A stretch of DNA of 64,000 nt from Synanceia verrucosa (Eukaryota; Chordata; Actinopteri; Perciformes; Synanceiidae), in assembly GCA_029721515.1 (NCBI GenBank), contig CM056559.1, positions 19,819,479-19,883,478 of the forward strand, written 5' to 3'. Shown here in pieces: positions 11,609 to 24,443 of this stretch. Made by a program: the position numbers and the translations under genes. The first letter of the stretch is position 1. Every line of letters begins with the position of its first letter. Below the pieces are notes generated by a model, which had not been told where the DNA came from, did no database searches, and saw only the letters and a list, made by a program, of their open reading frames with translations.

Positions 11609-11829
11609 ATGGAGGAGCTATGAGGATCCCTTCATCACAATTGGGACATGGATCAGTCACCCTGCAGCCTGAAAATGTGGAGTTAAAATTTATGATGTCC
11701 ACCGTGGACTCTCCTCCAAACCTGATGGGTCCGCAGATCGCAGCCCGGAGAGACAACCACAGGAACTTTGTGCACGTCACAGAGCTCGAAGGCACTTCTG
11801 TCAGCAGAGTCATCTCCTCCATGTACAAG
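11609..11829 (+). pseudogene. Partial tandem copy of the 227-aa gene's last exon
   Basis: Inside an open frame (11590-11874) the peptide MSTVDSPPNLMGPQ, then RRDNHRNFVHVTELEGTSVS and RVISSMY, matches MPTTDSPPNVTGP, LRDNQSYFVRVMEVNGTSVT and RVFSTMY of the gene just upstream. The match covers about 150-210 bases and then stops at ATGTAC; the C-terminal third and the basic tail are missing. Nucleotide identity is clear but incomplete. No initiating exon or acceptor is obvious, so it is most likely a decaying partial duplicate, though the frame is still open and it could be an alternative terminal exon. Confidence 0.6.
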
Positions 11830-11945
11830 CCATTTTATTTGTTATGTATGTTTATGTGTTATTCATTTCCATGAACACAAGTTTTTTTAATGTTGACAAC
11901 CATTAAAACAATCAAATTTCTTTAATGAAATTTTCTTCAGTTTAT

Positions 11946-12106
11946 AGAATAGAATAGAATAGTTTTTTTATTCATCCCCCTTGGGGGGAAATTTACCTGC
12001 CACAGCAACAAAGACAAAATCACAGACACAATAGTAACAATAATAAAATTGAATAAAAATAGAACAAAATATTTACATATTTACAATGAACTAAATACAA
12101 TAGAAT

Positions 12107-12187
<81 letters not shown>

Positions 12188-12700
12188 TTGTGTAGATGAA
12201 ACTGTTTTGAAACTTTTTTTTGTGCAAAGTGATAGTGCACAGTGATAGTGTGACGACAATGACAATAACAATGACAGTGATGGAGATGAGTCCAGATTGT
12301 GTTTACATCAGCCAGTGATGCCGATGTTGTAAAGTTTTATTGCTGATGGTAAGAATGACCTGCGGTAGCGCTCCTTCTTGCAGGGTGGAAGTCTAAGTCT
12401 GCAGCTGGTGTTTGTCCATGATGGATGTGAGCTTAGCTAACATCCTCCTCTCACCCACCTCCTCTATGGAGTCCAGGGAGCAGTCCGGGACAGAGCTGGC
12501 CCTCCTGACCAGCCTGTTCAGTCTCTTCCTGTCCCTCTCTGTGCTCCCTGCTCCCCAGCAGACCACTGCATAAAAGACTGCAGATGCTACCACAGTGTCA
12601 TAAAAGGTCCTGAGCAGAGTCCTGCAAACTCCAAAGGACCTCAGTCTCCTCAGCAGGTGGAGACGACTTTGATCCTTCTTGTACAGGACATCTGTATTAT
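11946..12700 (-). mobile_element. 5'-truncated CR1-clade (Rex1-like) LINE
   Basis: The 3' end lies at the left: an ATTCATCCCCCTTGGGGGG block beside ATAGA repeats. At 12393-12593 (-) the frame encodes VFYAVVCWGAGS, RLNRLVRRASSV and ERRMLAKLTSIMD, the C-terminal segment of the ORF2 protein of fish CR1-type elements, after the reverse transcriptase core. The catalytic RT motifs are absent. A (TA)n array (12106-12186) sits in the 3' UTR. The element cannot move on its own. Confidence 0.75.
12106..12186. repeat. (TA)n microsatellite inside the LINE 3' UTR
   Basis: About 40 TA units within the CR1-type LINE remnant. Confidence 0.95.
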
Positions 12701-12835
12701 TTTTGTTTATGTAGCTTTTAAGACAAAGACAACACCTTTTTTAGACAACAAACAGTTTTTATTTTTAACTGCATTTGGGTAATGGAACACATTATATTCA
12801 GATCTTACTAAACAAAACTCAATTATGCCATCACC

Positions 12836-12878
12836 GTGTGTGTGTGTGTGTGTGTGTGTGTCTGTGTGAGTGTGTGTA
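12836..12878. repeat. (TG)n microsatellite
   Basis: Some 20 TG units with TC and AG interruptions, between two LINE remnants. Confidence 0.9.
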
Positions 12879-13189
12879 CACAGTCGACCTTAACACAATT
12901 GAAACCACAGTGACAAATGTATTAAATCTATAAACCCTTTGTAAACATTTTCAAAAGTAATGTAACCAATTTCCAAGCCAAGTGTTTTTTTAGATATTAA
13001 CTTTTGAATATTAACTTTAAATGATTAAAAAAAATTTATTGCTTTTTCAATGAAGTCAACAAAAGACCCTTTAGATCAATTTTAAATTTTTTTTTTAAAA
13101 AAAGCATTTTTTTCACAATGGTGGCTCCTTCATCAGCACATCTTAATTTCTGGTTCAGTATCCACAATGAATGCCAAGCAATAAAGTGT

Positions 13190-13790
13190 AAAATTAGATT
13201 AGAATAAGAAATTATTAGAATTAGAAAAATTAGAAAAAAACAGCTGAAAGACAAAAAAGGTAGCAATGTGATAAAAATACAATAATTACAGGAAAAATAC
13301 AGGGTGTACAAAGAGGCAGTGCAATGTGCAATACTGAGCAGAGGTAGTCATGACTGAAGACTCCTATCACAGCTGTTAAGGAGTCTGATGGCTGAGGGGA
13401 ATAAAGAGTTTTTTTCAGTCTGGAGGTTGTGCATTTCACTCTTCTGTACCTCCGGCCTGAGGGGAGAAGTGTGAACAGTCCATGTTGGGGGTGGGTGGGG
13501 TCTTTGAGGGTGGAGGCAGCTCTCCTGTGGACTGTGCAGTGGTGGATGCTCTGCAGGGAGGCCAGTGGAAACCTGGTGATCTTCTCAGCAGTCTTCATCA
13601 CTCTCTGCAGGTGTTTACAGTCCACAGCAGTGGAGCTGCTGTACCGCACAGAGATGGAGCTGGTCAAGACACTCTGTAGCTGTAGAAGTTGCTGAGGATC
13701 TTGGTCGACATACCAAACTTTCTCAGCCTTCTCAGGAAGTAGAGCCGCTGCTGAGCCTTCTTAACCAGCTGTTTCGGTCATAACCTCCCC
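13190..13790 (-). mobile_element. 5'-truncated L2-type LINE fragment
   Basis: Minus-strand frame 13230-13667 encodes MTSSISVRYSSSTAVD, LQRVMKTAEKI, DPTHPQHGLFTLLPSGRRYR and RVKCTTSRLKKTLY, the typical C-terminal ORF2 segment of fish L2-clade LINEs. No RT core is present. AT-rich 3' UTR follows at the left. The 145-codon ORF is transposon-derived, not a host gene. Confidence 0.75.
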
Positions 13791-15552
13791 ATCCTCCCAG
13801 CTCTCTCTGTCTGCAGCAGCTCATTGACTATCTGCTGTTTTCTTCATCTCCTCCTCTCTCCTTCCTTGTATCCTCATCATTTTGTTCATTCCTTGTGAAT
13901 CCTGCATGTGTTTGTACTTGCCTGGCTTAACAGACAGGAAGACATGCAGCCATATGCTCCAGATACTTTGCTCACAGCACAAATGAATCTCGATTTCAGT
14001 GGAGAACATTCAGGTTTTTGAGCGAGAGTGCTGCAGAAAAGAGCATCTATCATTGTGAAAGTATTCAGATAATCAAATCAAAAAAAAAAAAAATCCAACC
14101 TGCTCTCGTCCAAGTAAACAATCAGGTCCAGCACGCTCAAAGATTTCCCCACTCTCTTCTCTTGCTTGTCCATCTTGCTGCTTGGGATTCTTCGCAGGCC
14201 GAGCTACGACTTGGAGTTCCTGGCGGGGCTGGCTCTGGTGGTTCAGGTAGTAACTTCTCTGCAGTGGGTCTGAGGGCTTGTCCTGCCCGGGTTAAATATT
14301 CCACATTCACACATCATTGACACTATTAGAATTGAAATATCAATGCAGCACAGTCAGCTTTTTTCCTGTAAAATAAAAGACCCATAAATTAACTGAGGCT
14401 CAGGACTAGACTTGCTTTTCAAAATACTAAAAGTCCAAACTCTGTAAGAAACATCACTCTCAGGACAAACTACTGATTCATACATTTAGGACTTGACGCT
14501 GTTCAGTTGTTTTTTAAAAGCCCATAGAGTAAAAGTATCTTAACATCAAGATGGCTCCTATTATTATTATTTCTCATAAATAACTTCCTTGTGGACATCA
14601 TATCACATCAACCTAAAATAAAAAATAAAAGCTTCACACAGTAACTGTATGTGAAGAGCTCACTCTGGACAAACTACTGAATCATACTCCATTTGAACAA
14701 TATCATGGTAAATCATTGACACTTTTCAGTTTTAAATTCACCAATACAGTGTAGTGTCAGCTTTTTTAAAAAAAAAAAATATTCCACATCTTTTTGGCAT
14801 GAATGCTGTTTTTCAGGTACCCATCCAAATTAAAGCTATAGTCTGTCATTCTGTTCAGAAACACTTTTTGTTATAAAGAGGTCCTTCCTCCCCTGAGAGC
14901 AGTCATTACATCATGTATTCAGTTAAAGGAATGGAAAGAATCAGACCTCTGTGCCAGCTACAGGACTGTAAATACCTTCATGTCTCATCCTGCTCATGTC
15001 CCCCCTCTGTCCCTCCCTCCTCCCCACTGTTGCTGGAAATATCCAGCACAATCCTCTGCAGAAATACAGAGTTAGCAGGAGAATCTGTTCTGTAGGGAAC
15101 AATGACAGAGAAAACACAGCCAAAAATACCACTTCCACTGTTATTTCTGAAGGCTCACCCTGCTAAACAGGAAAAGAGAAGAAAGAGGGAGGCAGAAAAG
15201 ACTGAAAGACAAAACTCTGGATAAGAGAACAAACCAGAGTCAACATCAGTGGAGACACTGAGACATCTGAAGGGACTAAAGTGATGCAAAAGTTGATTTC
15301 TTTCTGTTGGACAAATAATTTTTTTTAGCTTCAAGAGGAGTTATTATTTCATGAAATATGTGATGTTTGCCAACTTAGCTACTTTTGTAGCTTATATTAG
15401 CCCATTGCTAACATTAGCTTCTCTGTGGATGTAAGCCACAGGTGGTAGGTGCTGCTTATATTGAAGAGGTTACAGGATATGACATTTTAGTCATATTGCA
15501 CAGCCATCGTCTCAGTGTCTGCAACATAATTGTGAAAAAAATTACGCTGATA
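13791..15552. other. Non-coding stretch, no supported gene
   Basis: Unique sequence between the L2 fragment and the Tc1-like element. ORFs such as 14018-14320 (100 codons) lack splice support and family resemblance. Confidence 0.4.
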
Positions 15553-16656
15553 CAGGTGTTGGCTAATGAAACTGAAAGGACTGGTTTTAGATCATAACAA
15601 TTCATTAGTATGGTGTAGGGCCTCCTTTTATACATTATCAATTTGTCTTAGGAATGACAGATACAAGTCCTGCACAGTGGCCAGAGGCTTGCAGAATAGT
15701 GGCCAGGTCACTACGTGATGCTGGTGGAGGAAAACGTTTCCTGACTCGCTCCTCCAAAACACCCCAAAGTGAGTCAATAATACTTAGATGTGGTGACTGT
15801 GCAGGCCATGGGAGATGTTCAACTTCACTTTCATTATCATCAAACCACTCTGTCACCAGTGTTGCTGTGTGTATTGGTGCATTATCATCCTCATACATGG
15901 CACCGCCTTCAGGATACAACGCCTTGATATTGCAGCCCAAACCATCACCGATCCACCCCCCATGCTTCACACAGGCATGCAACAGTCTGGGTGGTACGCT
16001 TCTTTGGGGCTTCTCCACACCATAACTCTACCGAATGTGGGAAAGACAGTAAAGGTGGACTCATCAGAGAACAATACATGTTCCACATGTAGCGCAAGAT
16101 TTTTACTGCTGGCAAAGGTTTGGCTACAGCAGCCCGGCCATGGATATTGACCTTGTGCAGCTCCCGATGGACAGTTTTGGTGGAAACAGGAAAGTTGAGG
16201 TGTACATTTAATTCTACAGTGAGTTGAGCAGCTGTGGTTTTATGTTTTTTGGATACAATCCGCTTAGCACCCGGACATCCCTTTCAGACAGCTTCCTCAT
16301 GTCCACAGTTACTAATGTTGGATGTGGTTCATCCTTCTTGGTGGTATGCTGACATTACCCTGGATACCATGGCTTTTGATACATCACAAATACTTGCTGT
16401 CTTGGTCACAGATGCACCAGCAAGACGTGCACCAACAATTTGTCCTCTTTTGAACTCTGATATGTCACCCATACTGTTGTGTGCATTGCAATATTTTAAG
16501 CAAAACTGTACTATTACTCTGCTAATTGAACCTTCACACTCTGCTCTTACTGGTGCAATGTGCAATTAATGAAGTCTGGCCACCAGGCTGGTCACATTTA
16601 GCCATGAAACCCCAACACTAAATTGGCCAGTGTTTCAGTTTCATTGTCCAACCCTA
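15553..16656 (-). mobile_element. Tc1/mariner-like transposon, broken
   Basis: About 1.1 kb bounded by imperfect terminal inverted repeats (15553-15584 and 16626-16656, sharing AATGAAACTGAAA), each next to a TA dinucleotide (15551-15552 and 16655-16656), the Tc1 target duplication. On the minus strand 16329-16565 encodes the N-terminal helix-turn-helix (EFKRGQIVGARLAGAS, VSKAMVSRVMSAY) and 15638-16018 the catalytic end (DDNAPIHTA, then WPAQSPHLSIIDSLWGVLE). The middle third lies out of frame with stops, so no complete transposase can be made. The usual SPDLNPIENLW signature is altered at several positions. It lies about 1.5 kb beyond the arcn1 stop codon. Confidence 0.85.
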
Positions 16657-17092
16657 TTGGCTTTGAACGGGATGTTTTACAGCTGCGGTGATGTAGCATA
16701 ACAGCTCTCCTCTCCCTGCTGAACCCTACTGTTGGATATTCAAGTTTGAGTGGGCGTGGCTTTGGAGGAGGGGAGGGGCTTAGAGGAGGCTGAGAGGAGA
16801 TGCCGCCTTCAAATCTTGCTATTTCGCTTGCTAGCTCTCAAACATGACGGACAATAACTTTAAAACTACAACTTCACCTCCTTCTTACAGATTAAAGCTT
16901 TTCAGCCAGCCTTGATGTTTTCAATAAATTTCTCTTCATGAAATGACTTTTTCAGCTAAGAAAGTATTTTTTTTGTGACACAATCTCAATTTTTGACCTT
17001 TTCTTACTATCCTTGTACTTCTAACCCTCCCTATCAGACAGTCTGAATCAAATACAAAAAGCCAAGTCAGACTTACTTTTTCAATAATACAT
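16657..17092. other. Intergenic, between Tc1-like element and arcn1 3' end
   Basis: No gene seen. Contains a G-rich patch (16750-16800) and ordinary AT-rich sequence. Confidence 0.4.
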
Positions 17093-17098
17093 TTTATT
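17093..17098 (-). terminator. Candidate poly(A) signal of arcn1
   Basis: Minus-strand AATAAA about 1.1 kb after the arcn1 stop codon, in a TA-rich setting with no other gene between. Other AATAAA-like hexamers nearer the stop (for example at about 18131-18136) could be used instead. Confidence 0.35.
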
Positions 17099-18197
17099 CC
17101 TTTCAAGATTTTTTTTCTAATTGTACACTGGAATGTTAAGATTCCCCTTCAGTAATTTAGTTAAAAATGCTCCATCTAGTCATTTTCAACCCCACATCCA
17201 CACAACCATTGCTAAATTGAAATTTGGGGAGTATAAATGAAGAAGAAGAAAAGAAAAGGAAACGAGAACATGAAGGACAAATGTTATATCATGAATCATG
17301 CTGATGCACTGTGTGAGTAAAGGATGACTGGGTGGGTGAAAGTAGAGCAGTTTTATTGTGAAGGCTCCAGTCGTCGAGCATCTGAACGATATATGTTAGA
17401 CTGAGGGCATGGATGTTGTTTCTGGGCTGTGTTCATAAACATTTACTGGATCTTTTTGACAGTGTGAAAAGTGGCTATAAAATGGAATATCAAGACAAAA
17501 CGAAAATCCCACAAGTGTACAGGTCATGTGTTTACTGGTCTGTAACTTTTTGCCCTGCAGCTGAGGATCCCTCCTTCCAGATTAGTGGTAAACAATAACG
17601 AATTATACAGCAAACAGTAAAAAAAAAAAAAAATTGTGTATATATAAAAGGATAACCGCAGACAAAAAAAACTGAAGTGAGATACCATATAGCAAATAGT
17701 TTAACGATTACAGAGCGACAGGCTGTTACTATGGATTAAAAGAAAATCTGAATAGAAAGAAAGCAAGAATCCCATATCAGAAGGAAGTGGAGGACGCTAA
17801 ACTAGCAGCGCTGCCTCTCTACTTCCCATTTGCACCCCCACAGCCATCCTCTACTGAGCCTGAAGTCCTCTTTACAGTTCTGCTTGGCGAGCAGCATCAG
17901 TGTAGTTTTCTCTTTGTGTGTTTGTTTCTTTTCCTGTTCAATTTACTCTATGTATAAATGATCCTCTCTCATACAAACATATAAATACACCACCGCTGCT
18001 CTGCTCCACCACAGGAAGAGGCTTCGCCAGAGGGCTGACGTAGTCCTGTCGATGTGCACAGTCTCTGAGTTTAGTTTACAGCGTGGGCAGGCAAGAAATC
18101 TTCCATCTTTCTCTGTAGCATAGATGTGGATTTATTTGTGATTTTTTTTTGTGATTTTGTTGTTTTCTTTGAATATTTCTTTTTTCCTTTTCTTATT
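17099..18197 (-). other. arcn1: Presumed arcn1 3' UTR
   Basis: No open frame of interest between the arcn1 stop and the candidate poly(A) signal; several T-rich and A-rich runs. The extent is inferred from the signal only. Confidence 0.35.
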
Positions 18198-21100
18198 TTA
18201 CAGGATTTCGTATTTGTCGACAACAAAGGAGGTTTCTGAGGAGAATCTAACGGAGCTGTCGTTGTCTACGTGGGTCGCTTTGGTAACCTGGAGAGAATAA
18301 AAAAAAAAAAACAATATTAAAATTATCAATGATCAGAAAGAACATTTCAGGATTATGGTTTCCCTGTTGTTATACATCCATGACATTTCTTTATGAGGCC
18401 AATAAACTACCATGAGTATATGTCATTAACCTGTCAGTGCTCTCTAGTGGACAAACCATTTACAGCATGTGCTGCAGCTCCTTGTTACTTAATCAGTCAC
18501 ACATCCATCCATCCATCCATTATCTACCGCTTATCCTCATAGGGTCGCGGGAGGGCTGGAGCCTATCTCAGCTGACTTAAGGCAGGGTACACCCTGGACA
18601 AGTCGCCACCTCATCGCAGGGCACATATAGACAGACAACCACTCACATTCACACTCACACTCACGGGAAATTTAAATTAGCCAATTAACCTAATCCCTAT
18701 GCATGTTTTTGGATGGTGGGAGGATGCCAGAGTACCCGGAGAAGGTTAACTGGCTAATTTAAATTGCCCGTAGGTATGAATGTGAGTGGTTGTCTGTCTC
18801 TATGTGCCCTGTGATGAACTGGAGACTTGTCCAGGGTGTACTCTGCCTTCTGCCCTAAGACCGCTGACATGGACTCCAGCCCCCCCCGCGACCCTATGAG
18901 GATAAGCGGTAGAAAATGGAAGGACGGATATCATCAAAGAGCTTGCACATACTGGTGGATTTGCCATTACAGAAACAGATATTTTGGCATTCAGCAATAC
19001 TGTTAATTTAGGGCAGCACTGGTGAACAGCTTGGTGCTGGTCTGACAGATTTATTAAGCTCTGTAGACACTGATACATCTGGAGTAAAATAATATCTAAC
19101 GAAACAGCAGGCGATTAACGTTAAATAGCAAAGAAAGCGCTCCACAGAAACTGAGCGTTACTGAATCATCTGACACAAGTATACATACACTGCTGGGAAC
19201 ATTTCCTCATCTCTTGTCATCTCGTTTTGTCTGAACAACAGTCCAAAAACCAAATATGTTGATTTAAATTCGTAGCTCATCATTTGACAGACTAATTATT
19301 GCATTACTAGACACAGGACAAAGACAGATGGGACACACGAGTACCTTGTGTTCATTTTAACTGACAGATGCAAACATTTCAGAGCGACTCATGTGTTCAG
19401 GAACCCACCTGGATGTCGCAATAGTTGCGCTTGGACACAAAGGACACGTTGATGGGGAAGAAGTCGTTGGGCTGCCCGGCGATGCTGAACTCCAGGCTTC
19501 CCGTCTTGTTGTTGGCGTCGATGACCGGTAAGCACCACTCCAGGAGGTTTCGCCTGCTATCGTGTTTGTACTCGCCATCGAGATCACCGATCACAGGAGC
19601 ACCCACACCAGACCTGCACACGACCAGGAGAGCACAAAGACAGATAGATTAACATGCATGTTGAGCTGGAAACACTTAAAGATGGATACAGGAGATGCAA
19701 CCACCAGTTGAACCAAACAATTTGCATCAATGGTTTTGAGCAATTAAATTATTCATGGAGGTGTTTCAGCACTGATGGACCAACAGAAGGAGACCCTCAT
19801 GAGTTTAGTCACAATATATGAATCCATTTCTTGTTTCATCCTTTGTTGTTTTGTTACAGGACATAAATGCAAACCTTCACAAGCTTGATCACAAATTTCA
19901 CACTCCTAAACTGAAAACTGAACTTTCTAAAGAAATGTTTGTGGACTGACACAGTTGAGCTGCAGAGCTGCTGAATGCAGCTAACAGTTCTTAAACCGTA
20001 TAAAATGACAATTCATATCCAGGAATGTGTGTTTTTATAATGATTAATTTAATTTGATGAAGCTACAGTTTTCTGTTGAAGGATTCAGACTGACATGACG
20101 GCTTGTTTTCACATTAAAACATGCTATTTCAGACAAAAAAAGCAGTTGGTAGAACGTTTTTCCACTATTCTTTTATGGTGATCCCAGGTCTGAGAACAGT
20201 TTGCATCACCTACAGCCATGAACAGTCACTTTAATGCATCAGCAACCCACGACAAACAGGTGTACTCACGGTACAGGGATGCTGATGACCACGTCGTTGA
20301 GCTCGAGGCTCTCCTCCTGCAGCTCGTATTCGATGTTGACATCGCAGCCGGTGCCGCTCTCTGAAGGCCAGCAGTTAACTGTGGGAGGAACATGGAAGTT
20401 ATCAACACAGCATCACATCGGTTTACTACACCAGCTCCACTCACATGAATCTCTGACTTACTGGTTAGAGGTATGAGGGACTCATCTGTGGTCTGTAGTC
20501 TCCACTTCAGGACGCCAACATCGTTGTTGAGAGGGAAGGACTTCTCTGGGTTCTTCAGGCCAATCACTGATTCGGCCGTGAATAACTTCTTGTCCACATT
20601 GGGATGTGTCTGAGGAGAAAAGGTGTGAGTGGATTAAAGTGTACATTACAGTCTGGGTCACGTAAATACTTCATAAAATAGGCTGTCTAGAAAACATGCA
20701 TAATGTGAGGTCGACGTACTTGCAGCTGCAGTCCTTTGTTGTCATTGTTGTTGATAACAAGGCGGATGCGTCCATTCTTGTCGTCTGTCACTCGGAGCGT
20801 GACCATGCCCAGCACCTCCATGTTCTGCAGGCCGCCATCACGGCCACAAGTCAGCGAGATCTTCTCCTCCACGCGCAGATGTACACTGGAGACGACACAC
20901 ATCCAAAACAGGCTTTAATCAACGAGCCAAACACACTACAAAATTATCAATCTGTAAACTAAGAAAACAGCATTTGGGACTTTTTCCATATAGTCATTTT
21001 AAAATTAAAAGTTGAATCATAGCAAAAATATGGTTGGCAAACTACAATGAATGACCAATTTCTTCAAACAAATTTAACAATAACACATGAAACATAAATA

Positions 21101-24100
21101 CTTCTGACAAACTTAATGAGAGTATGACTAACAGCAGCTACTGTAGCATCAAGTTTAAATTAAAAAAGTACATTACTGTCACATGTTTGCTCATTAGCTC
21201 AACTCAACATTATTACTGATATTTTCAATTTCAATTCATTCCAGGCTTTATATTTAAAGACTGTGGTGCGTCAGTACCTCTCCACGTTGACTGGTGGCGG
21301 TAGAGCTTTAGATACTTCTGAGCCTCTCTTTCCTGAGGTGGGCATGATGGTTTCACCCTCAGACTTGAGCTTGTCAACAAAGTTGTCCACCTCTTTCCCT
21401 TTAGCGCCCAGTTTCAGAGCCTTGCTGGGTCCACTTGGTCTGCAAAGATGAAAAAAAAAAAAAAATTCAGCGGTCTTCAAACATCAACTTCTAAACCCAA
21501 ACATTGCCACAATTATAAGACATTCAAGTCCAAATGTATTTCACACTCAGATGTGCACCTGACAGGAGCTGCTGTGATCTTGGGCTTCTCAGGCTCGACG
21601 ATGGTGTCTGTGATGATGGACCCTGAGGAGACGCCGGTCATGCCGGCGCTGCCAAAGCCTCCAAACGCTGGCACTTTCTTTCCAGAACGCTCGGCATCCC
21701 TCCTCGCCTGTTGCAGCTCCTTGGCCTTTCTCCTCATCTCTGCTTTGGCCTCTCTTTCCTGAGTCTGTGGATGGACAAAACAACATTTAAAGTTGATATG
21801 GATCTTAGGTCTGCGGCCAGTGGTTATTCAGCCCTCTGCAAAGGCTCCTTTTAGCTTAGAAAAAAATACATGGAAATATTCTCTACATTTATTTTGTTGC
21901 ATCAGTTATAATATAATAACATTTTAAATCACTACATCTATGACCAGGGAGTTTACCTGCAGGTCGATCATCTTGAGTTTCCAAACCCTCTGTAAGCTGA
22001 CCATGTACGCTTGACACGTGGTGACAAGTTGGAGAGCAAAGTGGGCTAATTTACATTTTATTAATGTTGCACAAATATGAGGAGCACCTAAATAGGCCTG
22101 CATAGTTCTGTGCACGCCACACATTTTTTCTCCTCTTCATAAGACTTGTTTGTTATTATAGATAATCAGTTTCCTTTATTGCTGTTCTGCATTCTAAATA
22201 CAGAAACATTTTTGTACATACAATATAACTACACACAAAACACCTTAAAATGTTCTTTGGTGGAAGAGGAGGACAAATGGCTCTTATGATAGTTATGGTT
22301 GTAGACCTCTGGTTTAGATGATATAGATGAAGTGTCCATTATCGAAAACTAATGGGAGATGCTGAAAAAAATAATTTAAGATGATACTGACAACGATGTT
22401 AGCGTTCTCCCACACATTCTGTTACTAAATTGAATTCACTTTACAACAACAGGTGCTGGTTTGTTTATATTTTATGATCATAAATCCAGGTTTTTACTAT
22501 CAATCGCAGCATTTCATAATTTTCATTTTCCATAAACTAACTGGTAACTTAGTCGCTGATGATACAATGCGCTGCCAGTGCTGTTATATCGTTGGCTAAC
22601 AAGCTTTGCCAGAAGTGAGAATAATCTTCCGCTGAGATAAACTAACCATTCAGTTTGGACCCATCACAAAAGATTAATACACAATAGCCAGGAAAGACAT
22701 CTCATTCTGGTCTAACCTGCCTACTGTTTAGCCTCTGGGTTTGTGGCAAGGATCAGTCAATGAATTCTACAGAATATGACAACCATCCCTGTCCTGGACT
22801 ATTGTAACAAGATGTATACTTTAAGAAATCCGACTTACAGACCCTTTGTGCCTTTTTATTTTATGTTATGATGTGTTTCTTAGTATGTTTTTTGCAATGC
22901 CATTGCTATTATCAAGATATGTGTGTGTGTGTGTGTATCATTATTATTATTATTGCAATTAGTATTTACCTGAGCTGGCTCATGTCTCATGGGGTGGAGA
23001 TAGACAATGTGGGATGACTGTACACAATATGTACTATTTTATTCAGCACCTTTCTAAAAGCTTTAAGTGTTATTATTTTATATGCATGGAAATGTTATCA
23101 ATAAAACCTTTTAAATACCCTCCTGCCCTCTTGTTGTTTCACATTTTGTTCCCAATTGACTGATGAAAAAAGATGTTATTACATATTTGATCATTTCACC
23201 ACTGTTACAAAAAAATTACACATTGTATGCTGCCAACATATTAAAGAAGAATTTGGAGGTGTAAATGAAAGGTTTATGTTTATGAATCAAGAGTCAAACC
23301 AAATCGATCATTTCCATTGGAATCAAAAGTAACTGATGTGGAGTAGACGGTATGAAACCAGACCGACACAACAGTGTGATCTCACCTCTCTGACGGCACG
23401 GAAAACCTTCTCCTCGTGGGAGTCCATCTCTGTGAAAGTGCGGATCTGAGCCAGGTTGACGTTCTCCCTGTAGCCCAGAGCCACAATCTCATCGAAGGCA
23501 AAGATCAGGTCGAAACAGTGCTCTGATATTTCGCTCTCCTCCAGCACACGACAGTACTCTGGGATCTGGAACGGCAGGCGAGAATATCAGACCTCAACCA
23601 CAGGACACATTTTAAAATGTGGAACATTATGGTGTGATTTAGAAGAGAGAGGACAATTATTTCTATTTTTTCCTCTCAACATTTGTTTCAAAAAAAGGAA
23701 CCAATAGTTGCACAGAATTAAGAGCAGAGGCTGGTGTTTGAAGCTCTGTGTATTAATACAGATGTCAACCTCTGAGCTACAGAAGTGAATATTATTTTAC
23801 CAACCAGTCATCACATATCTATTAATTATGAAATCCTCTGTCCATTGTGGATCAGAATTTGAGTCCTTCATTTCAGCAAGAAGCATCTTAAAAACTATAC
23901 GTGCATTTCATTCTTGGTAACGTTTTAGCTGGTGATCAGTTAACACCCAAATAAATACTGTGCGCAATCTGAATTGTGCAATCCAACAACAAAAGAGGAA
24001 GTTTCAGATTACTTGAACAGCAATGACATTCATCAGAAAATAAAACCACTTTCAGTTTTCCAACAGATGAACTGATTTACTGTGAGCTAAATAATAGAGG

Positions 24101-24361
24101 CTTCTACCTAGAGAAACATAAATTAGTCAGCATTTATCATCCAGTTATGTATTTACCCTTAATTTAACACATGATAGTGACACCCAGTGCTTTGTCTGCA
24201 CAGTTCAAGCACTACATGACACCTAATTTTGAATGATTATCGTGAAGCTTAAAATAGACTGTTGGATCTCCACAATCCCACTCAAACAAAGGCATAGTAA
24301 CTCTTTGAGTGCCATTGACATATTTATACATCATTTGAAATTCAATGCTTGCATGACATTG

Positions 24362-24443
<82 letters not shown>

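Noticed and set aside
13230..13667. 145-codon minus-strand ORF as a host gene
   Set aside because: It is the C-terminal part of an L2-type LINE ORF2; motifs are transposon-typical.
14018..14320. 100-codon ORF with a Gly/Ser-rich end
   Set aside because: No splice partners, no recognisable motif, and it spans a poly-A run.
15654..16150. Plus-strand ORFs of 111-123 codons
   Set aside because: They are antisense shadows of the Tc1-like transposase frame.
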